Source: Pseudomonas sp. HOU2 (lineage in GTDB: Bacteria > Pseudomonadota > Gammaproteobacteria > Pseudomonadales > Pseudomonadaceae). Taken from it: a DNA stretch of 64,000 bases. Position numbers and translations under genes: made by a program. The stretch lies in contig NZ_CP160398.1 of the NCBI RefSeq assembly GCF_040729435.1, forward strand, positions 3,844,001 through 3,908,000. Direction: 5' to 3'. This document shows, piece after piece, positions 18,913 to 28,727 of this stretch (positions are counted from its first letter, which is position 1; each line of letters begins with the position of its first letter). The notes beneath the pieces were generated by a model. It worked only from the letters and a program-made list of their open reading frames with translations, was not told the DNA's origin and ran no database searches.

Positions 18913-20322
18913 TCAACGTAATTTCAGGCTGATCGATTGCAGCTGCTTGCCATCCCGATCATGGTAATTGACCAAAATCTGATCAGTCTCAACCACCACA
19001 TGCGCGAAGTTGTCCTCGCTGACCACCGCACTGGTCAACTCATGTTGATAATCGCCCGCGGCCGTGCGCGCGAGCGGTTGATCGAGGATGAACGTCGACG
19101 CCTTGGCATAGGGCAACAGCTTGCTGTTGCACAGCGGCGAGGAAACGATGGTGTGGACTTCGAAATCCGGGTCTTCGCTGTGGGTCAGGCGCGAGGTCAG
19201 CGAGCCATGCACATCGCCCGAGACAAACACCACATTCCTGATCCGCTGGGTGCGGATGGTTTCCAGCAGGCGCAGGCGCTGCTCCGGGAAGGCTTTCCAC
19301 GCATCGTCGCCGTGCAGTTTGCGATCCGGGTAAAACATCACGCTGGTGACCACGAATTTGACCCGTGCTTTGCTGGTGCTCAGCCAGGCGACCAAGGCCT
19401 GTTCCTGCTCGCTGTCCAGGATGCGTCGATCATCAGCAGCCAGGTTGCGCCGAGTACGGCTATCAGTGACAAACCATTCAATATCGCCATCGCTGAACTG
19501 ATACCAGTAATGCGCCAGTTTCGAATGATTAATCTCGCCATCAACGGCTAGTTCATGCGCCGGACTATGACTGGCTTGATATACCTCATACGCCGCCATT
19601 GCATTGCGATATAACTCATGATCGGACTTGCTGGCGTTAGCCGGCCAGTTGTCTTCAATTTCGTGATCGTCGAGGATCATGTAAGTCGAAGTGCCGGACA
19701 TCAGTCGCTGAATATTCGGTTGCGAGAACGCCGCGCGATATTTATCGAGGATGTCCTGGTATTCGCGATCCGGGGCAATCAGGTTGAGGTCGTCGACATA
19801 GATCTGGTCTCCGGTCATCAGGGTAGCGCTGATCGGCGGCTCGGCGCCTTCGATCAACTGATTGATCGAGGCGAATATGCGGTCGCCAAATTGGGGCAGG
19901 GAAGCAATGCCGGCGGTCATGCGCAGGTAGCGACAGGAGCCGATGATGTAAGCGCGTGGCTGCACGGCGTCGCTGGCACGGGTGCGAAAGCGGTAGATCT
20001 CGCGCGGCCATTGCAAAGGCAATTCGGCGATGCTTTCGACGGTATGCACCGGGCTCATGGGACTGAACCAGCCCGTCTGGTATTCGTACTCACAATGACT
20101 GTCCAGGTCATTCAAAGAAAAGACGTGGCAGAGATCGCGTAATGCACTCAAACGGGCAAAACGGCCCCTTGACCATTGTGTGCTGCCCGGTTTTCGATAA
20201 CGCAGGCCGGCAAATACCGTGGCATTGTTTTGCGAGTCGCCGCGCATGAAGATGCGTGCATGATTAGTTGTTACATGGCCAATAATCGGGCCGACAGTTG
20301 GTTTTAACATGTTCGAATCCAT
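18913..20322 (-). CDS. PhoD-like (alkaline phosphatase D family) phosphoesterase
   Basis: A metallophosphoesterase-type protein of 469 residues. An N-terminal beta-rich region (about 5-110) resembles the PhoD N-terminal domain. The metal-binding motifs GDQIYVDD (near 170), DDHEIEDNW (near 218) and SGDVHGS (near 365) follow in the PhoD order. There is no signal peptide, Tat motif or lipobox, so unlike classical PhoD it appears cytoplasmic. The substrate is unknown. ATG 20310 is an alternative start; neither ATG has a good ribosome site. A dyad (TTCGAAT-CC-ATTCGAA) overlaps the start region. It is not part of an obvious operon. Confidence 0.8.
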   Translation of the reverse strand: MDSNMLKPTVGPIIGHVTTNHARIFMRGDSQNNATVFAGLRYRKPGSTQWSRGRFARLSALRDLCHVFSLNDLDSHCEYEYQTGWFSPMSPVHTVESIAELPLQWPREIYRFRTRASDAVQPRAYIIGSCRYLRMTAGIASLPQFGDRIFASINQLIEGAEPPISATLMTGDQIYVDDLNLIAPDREYQDILDKYRAAFSQPNIQRLMSGTSTYMILDDHEIEDNWPANASKSDHELYRNAMAAYEVYQASHSPAHELAVDGEINHSKLAHYWYQFSDGDIEWFVTDSRTRRNLAADDRRILDSEQEQALVAWLSTSKARVKFVVTSVMFYPDRKLHGDDAWKAFPEQRLRLLETIRTQRIRNVVFVSGDVHGSLTSRLTHSEDPDFEVHTIVSSPLCNSKLLPYAKASTFILDQPLARTAAGDYQHELTSAVVSEDNFAHVVVETDQILVNYHDRDGKQLQSISLKLR

Positions 20323-20378
20323 TCGAATTGATTACTTGAATGACGGTTGGTTTTAAACAAGTTGTTCGTTTAACTTGT
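20297..20378. promoter_or_regulatory. Tandem repeats and dyads at the PhoD-like gene start
   Basis: GTTGGTTTTAA occurs twice about 48 bp apart (near 20298 and 20346). Each copy is followed by a dyad: TTCGAAT/ATTCGAA at 20312-20327 and ACAAGTT/AACTTGT at 20357-20378. The arrangement looks like two operator sites, one over the start codon. The regulator is unknown. Confidence 0.35.
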
Positions 20379-20490
20379 GGCGCCAAGGTTAGTTGTCGGT
20401 GGATAAAAAATATCGGCACAAAGTGGACTGGACTCGTGGCTTAAGTAGACCGACGTTGTAGGAATAAAAGTGTTGTAACTTTTCTGCGGG

Positions 20491-20519
20491 CAAAAAAAAG
20501 CCCCGTCAAACTGACGGGG
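20491..20519 (-). terminator. Rho-independent terminator of aceEF
   Basis: Read on the minus strand, CCCCGTCAG-TTTGACGGGG is followed by a run of seven T, 73 bp after the aceF stop. Two more hairpins lie between it and the stop (CGAGCG..CGCTCG near 20529 and GGCCCTCC..GGAGGGCC at 20563-20584). Confidence 0.88.
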
Positions 20520-20591
20520 TTGAGGTACGAGCGTGTGGCGCTCGAAAACGTGGAACGCAATCGGCCCTCCGTTGCCGGAGGGCCGAACGCT

Positions 20592-22559
20592 TTACAGCAG
20601 GATGGTGCGGATGTCGCCCAGCAGGCTGCCCAGACGCTGGGTGAAGCGTGCAGCAGCAGCGCCGTTGATCACGCGGTGATCGTAGGACAGCGACAGTGGC
20701 AGCATCAGTTTCGGCTGGAAGGCTTTGCCGTCCCAGACTGGCTGGATGGTTGCCTTGGAAACACCGAGGATCGCCACTTCCGGCGCGTTGACGATCGGCG
20801 TGAAGCCGGTGCCGCCAATGTGGCCGAGGCTGGAAATGGTGAAGCAGGCGCCTTGCATCTCGTCCGAAGAGAGCTTCTTGGTGCGGGCTTTTTCAGCCAG
20901 CGAAGCCGCTTCTGCAGCCAGTTGCAGCAGGCTCTTCTGGTCGACGTTCTTGATCACCGGGACCAGCAGGCCATCCGGAGTGTCGACCGCGAAACCGATG
21001 TTGACGTACTTCTTGCGAATGATCGCCTTGCCGCTTGGCGCCAGCGAACTGTTGAAGTCCGGCAGTTCCTTGAGCAGGTGCGCGCAGGTCTTGAGCAGCA
21101 GTGGCAGGATGGTCAGCTTGACGCCGGCCTTCTCGGCGACGGCCTTCTGCGCAACACGGAAGGCTTCCAGCTCGGTGATGTCCGCCGAGTCGAATTGCGT
21201 CACGTGCGGCACGTTCAGCCAGCTGCGGTGCAGGTTGGCAGCGCCGACCTGCATCAGACGGGTCATCGGCACTTCTTCGATTTCACCGAAGCGGCTGAAG
21301 TCCACGACCGGGATCGGCGGGATGCCCGCGCCACCGGTTGCGCCGCCAGCAGCCGGCGCTTCCTTGGCCTTCTGCATCATCGCCTTGACGTAAACCTGCA
21401 CGTCTTCCTTGAGGATGCGACCGTGCGGACCGCTGGCGCCAACAGCGCTCAGCTCGACGCCGAATTCGCGGGCCAGTTGACGCACGGCAGGGCCGGCGTG
21501 AACTTTCGCGCCAGGCTTGGCCGGAGCAGCAACTGGAGCGGTAGCAGCAGGTGCAGCGGCAGCCGGAGCAGCAGCGGCCGGTGCCGGAGCGCTTGGTGCA
21601 GCAGCAGCGGCTGGAGCCGGGGCAGCAGCGGGGGCCGCGCCTTTGACTTTCAGCTTGAGGATCAGGTCGCCGGTACCGACTTCGTCGTCCAGCTTGATGG
21701 AAATGCTTTCCACCACGCCAGCGGCAGGCGATGGAATTTCCATGCTCGCCTTGTCGGATTCCAAGGTGATCAGCGACTGGTCGGCTTCAACGCTGTCACC
21801 AGCCTTGACCAGGACTTCGATGATCTTGGCCTTGCCGGCCGAACCGATGTCCGGAACGTGGATGTCCTGAACGCTGTCAGCCACTGGAGCAGCCGGGGCT
21901 GCCGCAGGAGCAGGCGCAGCGGCAGCGGCTGGCGCAGCAGCCTGAGCCGGAGCGGCCGCAGCAGGGGCCGCAGCACCCGCCACTTCCAGGTCCAGAATCA
22001 GGTCGCCAGTGCCGACTTCGTCGTTGAGCTTGACGCTGATGGCCTTGACCACGCCCGCGGCAGGCGACGGGATTTCCATGCTGGCCTTGTCGGATTCGAG
22101 GGTGATCAAAGATTGATCAGCCTCGACGGTGTCGCCGACCTTGACCTGGATCTCGATGATCTGCGCCTTGCCCGAGGAACCGATGTCCGGCACGTGCACT
22201 TGCTGCACCGAAGCGGCAGCAGGGGCAGCGGCTGGCGCAGGAGCAGCGGCAGCAGGCGCGGCAGCCGGTTTGGCTTCAGCTTTTGCCGCCGGTGCAGCGG
22301 CAGGCGCAGGAGCCGCTTGCGCGGCGCCCTCGACTTCCAGCTCGAGCAGTTCGTCGCCTTCTTTCAGGCGGTCGCCCAGCTTGACTTTCAGGCTCTTGAT
22401 GACGCCGGCTTTCGGGGCCGGCACTTCCATGCTGGCCTTGTCCGATTCCAGGGTCAGGATGCTCTGGTCGGCTTCGATACGGTCGCCGACCTTCACAAAC
22501 AGTTCAATTACTTCACCTTCACCGCTGCCGATGTCAGGTACGCGAATGAGTTCGCTCAC
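20592..22559 (-). CDS. aceF: Pyruvate dehydrogenase complex E2, dihydrolipoamide acetyltransferase
   Basis: The core enzyme of the pyruvate dehydrogenase complex; it transfers the acetyl group from lipoyl-lysine to CoA. Its 655 residues carry three lipoyl domains, each with the modified Lys in ESDKASME (near residues 41, 156 and 270). They are joined by long Ala/Pro linkers. A small E1/E3-binding domain follows (AVRQLAREFGVELSAV, near 360), then the catalytic domain ending with SYDHRVINGAAAARF near 630, with Asn where E. coli has Asp, as in Azotobacter. It starts 11 bp after aceE and is clearly in the same operon. Confidence 0.97.
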   Translation of the reverse strand: MSELIRVPDIGSGEGEVIELFVKVGDRIEADQSILTLESDKASMEVPAPKAGVIKSLKVKLGDRLKEGDELLELEVEGAAQAAPAPAAAPAAKAEAKPAAAPAAAAPAPAAAPAAASVQQVHVPDIGSSGKAQIIEIQVKVGDTVEADQSLITLESDKASMEIPSPAAGVVKAISVKLNDEVGTGDLILDLEVAGAAAPAAAAPAQAAAPAAAAAPAPAAAPAAPVADSVQDIHVPDIGSAGKAKIIEVLVKAGDSVEADQSLITLESDKASMEIPSPAAGVVESISIKLDDEVGTGDLILKLKVKGAAPAAAPAPAAAAAPSAPAPAAAAPAAAAPAATAPVAAPAKPGAKVHAGPAVRQLAREFGVELSAVGASGPHGRILKEDVQVYVKAMMQKAKEAPAAGGATGGAGIPPIPVVDFSRFGEIEEVPMTRLMQVGAANLHRSWLNVPHVTQFDSADITELEAFRVAQKAVAEKAGVKLTILPLLLKTCAHLLKELPDFNSSLAPSGKAIIRKKYVNIGFAVDTPDGLLVPVIKNVDQKSLLQLAAEAASLAEKARTKKLSSDEMQGACFTISSLGHIGGTGFTPIVNAPEVAILGVSKATIQPVWDGKAFQPKLMLPLSLSYDHRVINGAAAARFTQRLGSLLGDIRTILL

Positions 22560-22570
22560 AAAATGTCTCC

Positions 22571-25216
22571 TCAGCAGTCCAGTGGGTTGCGTTTTTCCGG
22601 GTCGATGCCGAACTTGACGATGGCCTCGGCCACCACTTTAGGTTCGATATCACCACGGTCAGCCAGTGCTTCCAGGGCTGCCAACACCACGAAATGACGG
22701 TCGACTTCGAAGAAATGACGCAGTTTCTTGCGGCTGTCGCTGCGGCCGAAACCGTCGGTGCCCAGGACTTTGAATTCCTTGGACGGTACCCACTGACGGA
22801 TCTGCTCGGCGAACAGCTTCATGTAGTCGGTAGAGGCAATGACCGGCCCCTTACGGCCGCTCAGGCACTCTTCAACATAGCTCTGCTTGGGCTTCTGGCC
22901 AGGCTTGAGACGGTTGCTGCGCTCTACGGCCAGGCCGTCGCGACGCAGTTCGTTGAAGCTGGTGACGCTCCATACGTCAGCGCCGATGTTGAACTCTTCA
23001 CGCAGGATCTTCGCCGCTTCACGCACTTCACGCAGGATGGTGCCGGAGCCCATCAGCTGTACATGGTGCGCTGCATCGCGGGTGTCTTCTTCGAGCAGGT
23101 ACATGCCTTTCTTGATGCCTTCTTCGGCACCGGCCGGCATGGCTGGCTGCTGGTACGACTCGTTCATCACGGTGATGTAGTAGAAGATGTCCTGTTGTTC
23201 TTCGGTCATCTTCTTCATGCCGTCCTGAATGATCACCGCCAGCTCGTAGCCGTAGGTCGGATCGTAGGTGCGGCAGTTCGGGATGGTCGCGGCCAGCAGG
23301 TGGCTGTGACCGTCTTCGTGCTGCAGGCCTTCGCCGTTCAGGGTGGTACGGCCGGCGGTGCCGCCGATCAGGAAGCCACGGGTACGGCTGTCGCCAGCGG
23401 CCCAGGCCAGGTCACCGATACGCTGGAAGCCGAACATCGAGTAGAAGATGTAGAACGGCAGCATCGGCTGGTTGTGGCTGGAATACGAAGTACCGGCAGC
23501 GATGAAGGAGCTCATGGCGCCTGCTTCGTTGATGCCTTCTTCAAGGATCTGACCTTTCTGGTCTTCCTTGTAGAACATCACCTGGTCTTTATCGACTGGC
23601 TCGTAGAGCTGGCCGACGGAGGAGTAGATGCCCAGCTGACGGAACATGCCTTCCATACCGAAGGTACGGGCTTCGTCCGGGATGATCGGCACGATGCGCG
23701 GGCCGATTTCCTTGTCCTTGACCAGTTGCGCGAGGATCCGCACGAAGGCCATGGTGGTGGAAATTTCACGGTCGCCCGAACCATCGAGGATGGCCTTGAG
23801 GGTGTCCAGGTCCGGGGTCGGTACGCTGAAGCTCTGCGCGCGGCGCTGCGGTACGAAACCGCCCAGGGCTGCACGACGCTCGCTCAGGTAGCGGGCTTCG
23901 GCGCTGTTTGGCTCTGGCTTGAAGAACGGCAGGTTCTCCAGCTCTTCGTCCTTGACCGGGATGTCGAAACGATCGCGGAACAACTTCAGGCTGTCGACGT
24001 CGACTTTCTTGGTGTTGTGCGCCGTGTTTTTCGCTTCGCCGGCACCGGTGCCATAACCCTTGATGGTCTTGGCCAGGATGACGGTTGGTTGTTCTTTGTG
24101 GTTGACCGCTTCGTGGTACGCCGCATAGACCTTGTACGGGTCGTGGCCGCCACGGTTGAGTTTCCAGATCTCGTCGTCGGACAGATCGGCAACCATCGCC
24201 TTGAGTTCAGGCGTGTTGAAGAAGTGCTCACGAACGAACGCGCCGTCTTTGGCTTTGTAGTTCTGATACTCGCCGTCGATGACTTCGTCCATGCGACGTT
24301 GCAGGATGCCGTCGACGTCTTTGGCCAGCAGTGGGTCCCAGAAACGGCCCCAGATGACTTTGGTCACGTTCCACTGTGCACCGCGGAACACGCCTTCGAG
24401 TTCCTGGATGATCTTGCCGTTGCCGCGAACCGGGCCGTCGAGGCGCTGCAGGTTGCAGTTGATGACGAAGATCAGGTTGTCCAGCTTCTCGCGGCCGGCC
24501 AGGGAGATCGCGCCCAGGGATTCCGGCTCGTCGCACTCGCCGTCGCCCAGGAAGCACCAGACTTTCTGTTTGCCCGGCTGGATGAAACCGCGGTGTTCCA
24601 GGTACTTCATGAAACGTGCTTGGTAGATCGCCTGGATCGGACCCAGACCCATGGATACAGTCGGGAACTGCCAGAAGTCAGGCATCAGCCAAGGGTGCGG
24701 GTAGGACGACAGGCCCTGACCGTCGACTTCCTGGCGGAAGTTGTTCATCTGGTCTTCGGTGATGCGGCCTTCCATGAACGCGCGGGCGTAAACGCCTGGC
24801 GAGGTGTGGCCCTGGAAGTAGATCAGGTCGCCGCCGTGTTCGTCGGTCGGGGCCTGGAAGAAGTAGTTGAAGCCGATGTCATACAGGGTCGCGCTGGAAG
24901 CGAAGCTGGAGATGTGACCACCCAGGTCAGAATCTTTCAGGTTCGTACGCATTACCATGGCCATCGCGTTCCAGCGCACCAGCGAGCGAATGCGGCGTTC
25001 CATGAACAGGTCGCCAGGCATGCGTGCTTCGTGGGTTACCGGGATGGTGTTGCGGTAAGGCGTGGTGATGGCGTAAGGGAGCTGCGAACCGCTGCGGGTC
25101 GCCAGTTCACCCATACGGGTCATCAGATAGTGAGCACGGTCTTCGCCTTCTTTGTCGAGAACCGATTCCAGGGCGTCCAGCCATTCCTGGGTTTCGACGG
25201 GATCGAGGTCTTGCAT
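22571..25216 (-). CDS. aceE: Pyruvate dehydrogenase E1 component, homodimeric type
   Basis: The thiamine diphosphate enzyme that decarboxylates pyruvate and acetylates the lipoyl groups of AceF. Its 881 residues agree with E. coli AceE (887). The ThDP motif begins at FLGDGECDEPESLGA (near 226) and ends with the Asn in FVINCNLQRLDGP. The pyrimidine-domain region LEEGINEAGAMSS is near 567. It is the first gene of the aceEF pair. Upstream on its coding side lie two TGTAGT-N3-ACTACA type dyads that probably control it. Confidence 0.97.
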   Translation of the reverse strand: MQDLDPVETQEWLDALESVLDKEGEDRAHYLMTRMGELATRSGSQLPYAITTPYRNTIPVTHEARMPGDLFMERRIRSLVRWNAMAMVMRTNLKDSDLGGHISSFASSATLYDIGFNYFFQAPTDEHGGDLIYFQGHTSPGVYARAFMEGRITEDQMNNFRQEVDGQGLSSYPHPWLMPDFWQFPTVSMGLGPIQAIYQARFMKYLEHRGFIQPGKQKVWCFLGDGECDEPESLGAISLAGREKLDNLIFVINCNLQRLDGPVRGNGKIIQELEGVFRGAQWNVTKVIWGRFWDPLLAKDVDGILQRRMDEVIDGEYQNYKAKDGAFVREHFFNTPELKAMVADLSDDEIWKLNRGGHDPYKVYAAYHEAVNHKEQPTVILAKTIKGYGTGAGEAKNTAHNTKKVDVDSLKLFRDRFDIPVKDEELENLPFFKPEPNSAEARYLSERRAALGGFVPQRRAQSFSVPTPDLDTLKAILDGSGDREISTTMAFVRILAQLVKDKEIGPRIVPIIPDEARTFGMEGMFRQLGIYSSVGQLYEPVDKDQVMFYKEDQKGQILEEGINEAGAMSSFIAAGTSYSSHNQPMLPFYIFYSMFGFQRIGDLAWAAGDSRTRGFLIGGTAGRTTLNGEGLQHEDGHSHLLAATIPNCRTYDPTYGYELAVIIQDGMKKMTEEQQDIFYYITVMNESYQQPAMPAGAEEGIKKGMYLLEEDTRDAAHHVQLMGSGTILREVREAAKILREEFNIGADVWSVTSFNELRRDGLAVERSNRLKPGQKPKQSYVEECLSGRKGPVIASTDYMKLFAEQIRQWVPSKEFKVLGTDGFGRSDSRKKLRHFFEVDRHFVVLAALEALADRGDIEPKVVAEAIVKFGIDPEKRNPLDC

Positions 25217-25327
25217 GGCTTGCTCCAGGGCGGAAAGGCTTCCAGAATCGGTTGCCTGAGTTTGCGACTGGCCTTGTGGGCAGACGATTTAAAATTCTTG
25301 GATTGCCGACAGGTTGTTCCGGCGGCG

Positions 25328-25394
25328 TGTAGTTTTACTACAAATCTTTGAGCATTTCAGCCTTTCGCCTGTATAGACGAGTAGTAAAACTACA
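25328..25394. promoter_or_regulatory. Twin dyads upstream of aceE, RpiR-family (HexR/RccR-like) sites
   Basis: TGTAGTTTTACTACA (25328-25342) and AGTAGTAAAACTACA (25380-25394) are two copies of one dyad, 52 bp apart and in opposite orientation of the central AAA. They lie 112-178 bp before the aceE start. The shape resembles sites of HexR and RccR, RpiR-family sensors of Entner-Doudoroff intermediates; RccR is reported to control aceE in P. fluorescens. The 384-bp gap to glnE shows nothing else convincing. Confidence 0.55.
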
Positions 25395-25600
25395 GAGGAA
25401 AGGCTTGTGGCCTCCGACTGCGTTGTGAGAATAATCGTTAAGGTTGGTCGATTACCATCCGAAAAAGGTGAAAGTTTGATGCTGGATGCCAAAGAAGAAG
25501 AAATTTCAGCTATTTCTAACTTTTGTTCGACAGTCCTTCGCGTAGCGGGTTTTCATCAAACACTACAAGCGGCCATTTACACGCCGATCAAGGATAGACC

Positions 25601-28540
25601 ATGACCCTGCCCGTGCTTGCCGAACTCCCCGCCATTCTCTTGCCGTTGGTCACTCGATCCGAGCAGTCGTTCCGTACGGCCGTCGCCGCGCTGGAAGACG
25701 ATCTCGGCTTCTCCAACTGGACGCCGGAACGCTGGGCGCAATTCGCCCGCGTCAGTGCCGCCAGCGATTTCGTCATTGAACAGAGCGTTCGTGACCCTTT
25801 GATGTTGCTGTCTCTGGTGCAGTCCGGTGAGCTCGACCGGCCGTTCGCACCGGGTGAATTGTGCGCGCAGATTGCCGCCGCCGTGAACACCGCGCAAAGC
25901 GAAGACGAACTCAGTCGCGTCCTGCGCCGCCAGCGCGCCCGCCATCAAGTGCGGATCATCTGGCGTGACCTCAACCGTCAGGCCGATCTGGTGCAGACCT
26001 GCCGCGACCTTTCCGACATGGCCGACGCCACCATCGACCAGGCCTACCAATGGCTGTACAGCCGCCATTGCCAGCAATTCGGCACGCCGACCGGCCGGCG
26101 CAGCGGTTTGCCGCAGCAGATGGTCATTCTCGGCATGGGCAAGCTCGGCGCGGTCGAGCTGAACCTGTCTTCGGACATCGACCTGATCTTCGCCTACCCC
26201 GAGGGCGGCGAAACCGTCGGCGTGAAACGCGCGCTGGATAATCAGGAATTCTTCATTCGTCTCGGTCAGCGCCTGATCAAGGCCCTCGACCCGATGACCG
26301 TCGACGGCTTCGTGTTCCGCGTCGACATGCGCCTGCGCCCGTACGGTTCGTCCGGCGCGCTGGTGCTGAGCTTCAATGCACTGGAGCAGTATTACCAGGA
26401 TCAGGGCCGCGACTGGGAACGCTACGCGATGATCAAGGCGCGGGTGGTGGCCGGCGATCAAGCGGCCGGCGCGCAGTTGCTCGACATGCTGCGCCCGTTC
26501 GTTTACCGGCGTTATCTGGACTTCTCGGCGATCGAAGCGCTGCGCACCATGAAGCAACTGATCCAGCAGGAAGTACGGCGCAAGGGCATGGCCGACAACA
26601 TCAAACTCGGCTCCGGCGGTATCCGCGAGGTCGAGTTCATCGCCCAGGCCTTCCAGTTGATCCACGGCGGGCGCGACCTCAGCCTGCAACAGCGTCCTCT
26701 ATTAAAGGTGCTGAGCACGCTGGAAGGCCAGGGCTACCTGCCACCGGCGGTGATCAGCGAGCTGCGCGAAGGTTACGAATTCCTGCGTTACACCGAGCAC
26801 GCGATCCAGGCGATTGCCGATCGCCAGACCCAGATGTTGCCGGACAGCGCTCAGGATCAGGCACGGATCGCGTTCATGCTCGGTTTCGCCGATTGGGACG
26901 CCTTCCACGAAAAACTGATGTTCTGGCGCGGCCGGGTGGCCTGGCACTTCGCGCAGGTAATTGCCGATCCCGATGAAGAAGAGGGCGCCGGCTGTGAAGT
27001 GGTGGTGGGCGGTGAGTGGTTGCCGCTGTGGGAAGAGGAGCAGGACGAAGAGGCTGCTTGCCGACAGCTCGAAGAGGGTGGCTTTGCCGATGCGACCAAG
27101 GCCCTGAAAGCACTGGCGAGTTTGCGTGGCAGCCCGCAGTTGCGCGCGATGCAGCGGCTGGGTCGCGAGCGTCTCGATGCGTTTATTCCGCGCCTGCTGG
27201 CGCAGGCGGTTGAGCATGACAACCCGGATCTGGTGCTGGAGCGGGTGCTGCCGCTGGTCGAAGCCGTGGCCCGACGTTCGGCTTATTTAGTGTTGCTGAC
27301 GGAAAACCCCGGCGCCCTGCGGCGCTTGCTGACGCTGTGTGCGGCCAGTCCGTGGATTGCCGAACAGATCACCCGTTTCCCGCTGCTGCTCGACGAGTTG
27401 CTCAATGAAGGCCGGCTGTTCAAGCCACCCTTGGCGCCGGAGCTGGCCGCCGAGCTGCGCGAGCGCCTTACGCGAATTCCCGAAGACGACCTCGAACAAC
27501 AGATGGAAGCGCTGCGGCATTTCAAACTGGCGCACCGCTTGCGCGTTGCCGCCTCGGAAATCGCCGGCAGCCTGCCGTTGATGAAAGTCAGCGATTACCT
27601 GACCTGGCTCGCCGAAGCGATTCTCGAGCAAGTGCTGGCGCTGGCCTGGCGTCAGACGGTGGCCAAGTACGGCACGCCGCTGCGCACTGACGGCAGCTTG
27701 TGCGATCCCGGCTTCATCATTGTCGGTTATGGCAAAGTCGGCGGGCTGGAACTGGGGCATGGTTCGGACCTCGACCTGGTGTTCATCCATGACGGCGATC
27801 CGCAGGCGGAAACCGACGGGCCGAAGCCGATCGATGGCGCGCAGTTCTTCACCCGGTTGGGGCAGCGGATCATTCACTTGCTGACGGCGCAGACCAACTC
27901 CGGCCAGTTGTACGAAGTGGACATGCGCCTGCGGCCGTCTGGTGCGTCAGGGTTGTTGGTCAGCTCGCTCGGTGCTTTCGAGCGCTATCAGGAAAATGAA
28001 GCCTGGACGTGGGAGCATCAGGCCCTGGTGCGGGCGCGAGTGCTGGTCGGCAGTCAGGATGTCGGCCAGGCGTTCGAAAAAGTCCGCGCGCAGGTTTTGG
28101 GCAAGGCGCGGGATCTGGCGAAGCTGCAGCAGGAAGTCAGCGAGATGCGCGCCAAGATGCGCGATAACCTCGGCAGCAAGAGCACGGCGGCCGGTACCGC
28201 GGCAAATGCCTTCGAGGCCACGGCGCCGTTCGACCTCAAGCAGGACGCCGGAGGTATCGTCGATATTGAATTTATGGTGCAATACGCGGCCCTGGCGTGG
28301 TCGCACAGCCACCCGCCATTGCTGCGCTGGACCGATAACATCCGCATTCTGGAAGAGCTGGAACACGAAGGGCTGATGCCTGCCGAAGACGCCAGCCTGT
28401 TGCGCGAGGCCTATAAAGCCTACCGCTCCGCCGCTCACCGGCAGGCCTTGCAGAAGGACGCCGGGGTGATTGCAGGCGACCAGTTTGTCGAGGAGCGCCG
28501 GCAGGTATTGCGGATCTGGAAAGAGTTGGGGCTAAGCTGA
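25601..28540 (+). CDS. glnE: Glutamine synthetase adenylyltransferase/deadenylylase
   Basis: Adds AMP to, and removes it from, glutamine synthetase in response to PII, tuning nitrogen assimilation. The 979 residues contain two nucleotidyltransferase halves. The N-terminal deadenylylase half has GMGKLGAVELNLSSDIDLIF, and the C-terminal adenylylase half has GYGKVGGLELGHGSDLDLVF, both with the expected aspartates. A helical regulatory segment lies between them. AAGGA precedes the ATG. It is divergent from aceE. In PAO1 ilvE follows glnE, but here waaF does. Confidence 0.96.
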   Translation: MTLPVLAELPAILLPLVTRSEQSFRTAVAALEDDLGFSNWTPERWAQFARVSAASDFVIEQSVRDPLMLLSLVQSGELDRPFAPGELCAQIAAAVNTAQSEDELSRVLRRQRARHQVRIIWRDLNRQADLVQTCRDLSDMADATIDQAYQWLYSRHCQQFGTPTGRRSGLPQQMVILGMGKLGAVELNLSSDIDLIFAYPEGGETVGVKRALDNQEFFIRLGQRLIKALDPMTVDGFVFRVDMRLRPYGSSGALVLSFNALEQYYQDQGRDWERYAMIKARVVAGDQAAGAQLLDMLRPFVYRRYLDFSAIEALRTMKQLIQQEVRRKGMADNIKLGSGGIREVEFIAQAFQLIHGGRDLSLQQRPLLKVLSTLEGQGYLPPAVISELREGYEFLRYTEHAIQAIADRQTQMLPDSAQDQARIAFMLGFADWDAFHEKLMFWRGRVAWHFAQVIADPDEEEGAGCEVVVGGEWLPLWEEEQDEEAACRQLEEGGFADATKALKALASLRGSPQLRAMQRLGRERLDAFIPRLLAQAVEHDNPDLVLERVLPLVEAVARRSAYLVLLTENPGALRRLLTLCAASPWIAEQITRFPLLLDELLNEGRLFKPPLAPELAAELRERLTRIPEDDLEQQMEALRHFKLAHRLRVAASEIAGSLPLMKVSDYLTWLAEAILEQVLALAWRQTVAKYGTPLRTDGSLCDPGFIIVGYGKVGGLELGHGSDLDLVFIHDGDPQAETDGPKPIDGAQFFTRLGQRIIHLLTAQTNSGQLYEVDMRLRPSGASGLLVSSLGAFERYQENEAWTWEHQALVRARVLVGSQDVGQAFEKVRAQVLGKARDLAKLQQEVSEMRAKMRDNLGSKSTAAGTAANAFEATAPFDLKQDAGGIVDIEFMVQYAALAWSHSHPPLLRWTDNIRILEELEHEGLMPAEDASLLREAYKAYRSAAHRQALQKDAGVIAGDQFVEERRQVLRIWKELGLS

Positions 28541-28566
28541 TTCATCGAGCATGGAGGCTAGCCCTT

Positions 28567-28696
28567 GTGGCGAGGGAGCTTGCTCCCGCTCGGCTGCGAA
28601 GCAGTCGTCAGTCAGGCGGCGCGGTGTGTCAGGTATAAAGTGATGTGACGTTTGGGGGCTGCTACGCAGCCCAGCGGGAGCAAGCTCCCTCGCCAC
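28567..28696. repeat. REPIN, family C
   Basis: GTGGCGAGGGAGCTTGCTCC and its complement enclose about 80 bp in the 295-bp gap between glnE and waaF. Confidence 0.87.
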
Positions 28697-28727
28697 AGAG
28701 GTTTATGCTGAATGTACGAATTGATCT

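Noticed and set aside
20592..22559. Repeated Ala/Pro and DKA segments in aceF as an assembly duplication
   Set aside because: Three lipoyl domains are normal in Azotobacter and some Pseudomonas, and the three copies differ in sequence and linker.
22694..25351. An 885-codon open frame on the plus strand opposite aceE
   Set aside because: It is antisense to a fully conserved aceE; such frames are common in GC-rich DNA and it has no recognisable domain.
25407..25604. A 65-codon open frame between aceE and glnE
   Set aside because: It has no similarity that I recognise and no ribosome site, and it overlaps the glnE start in another frame.
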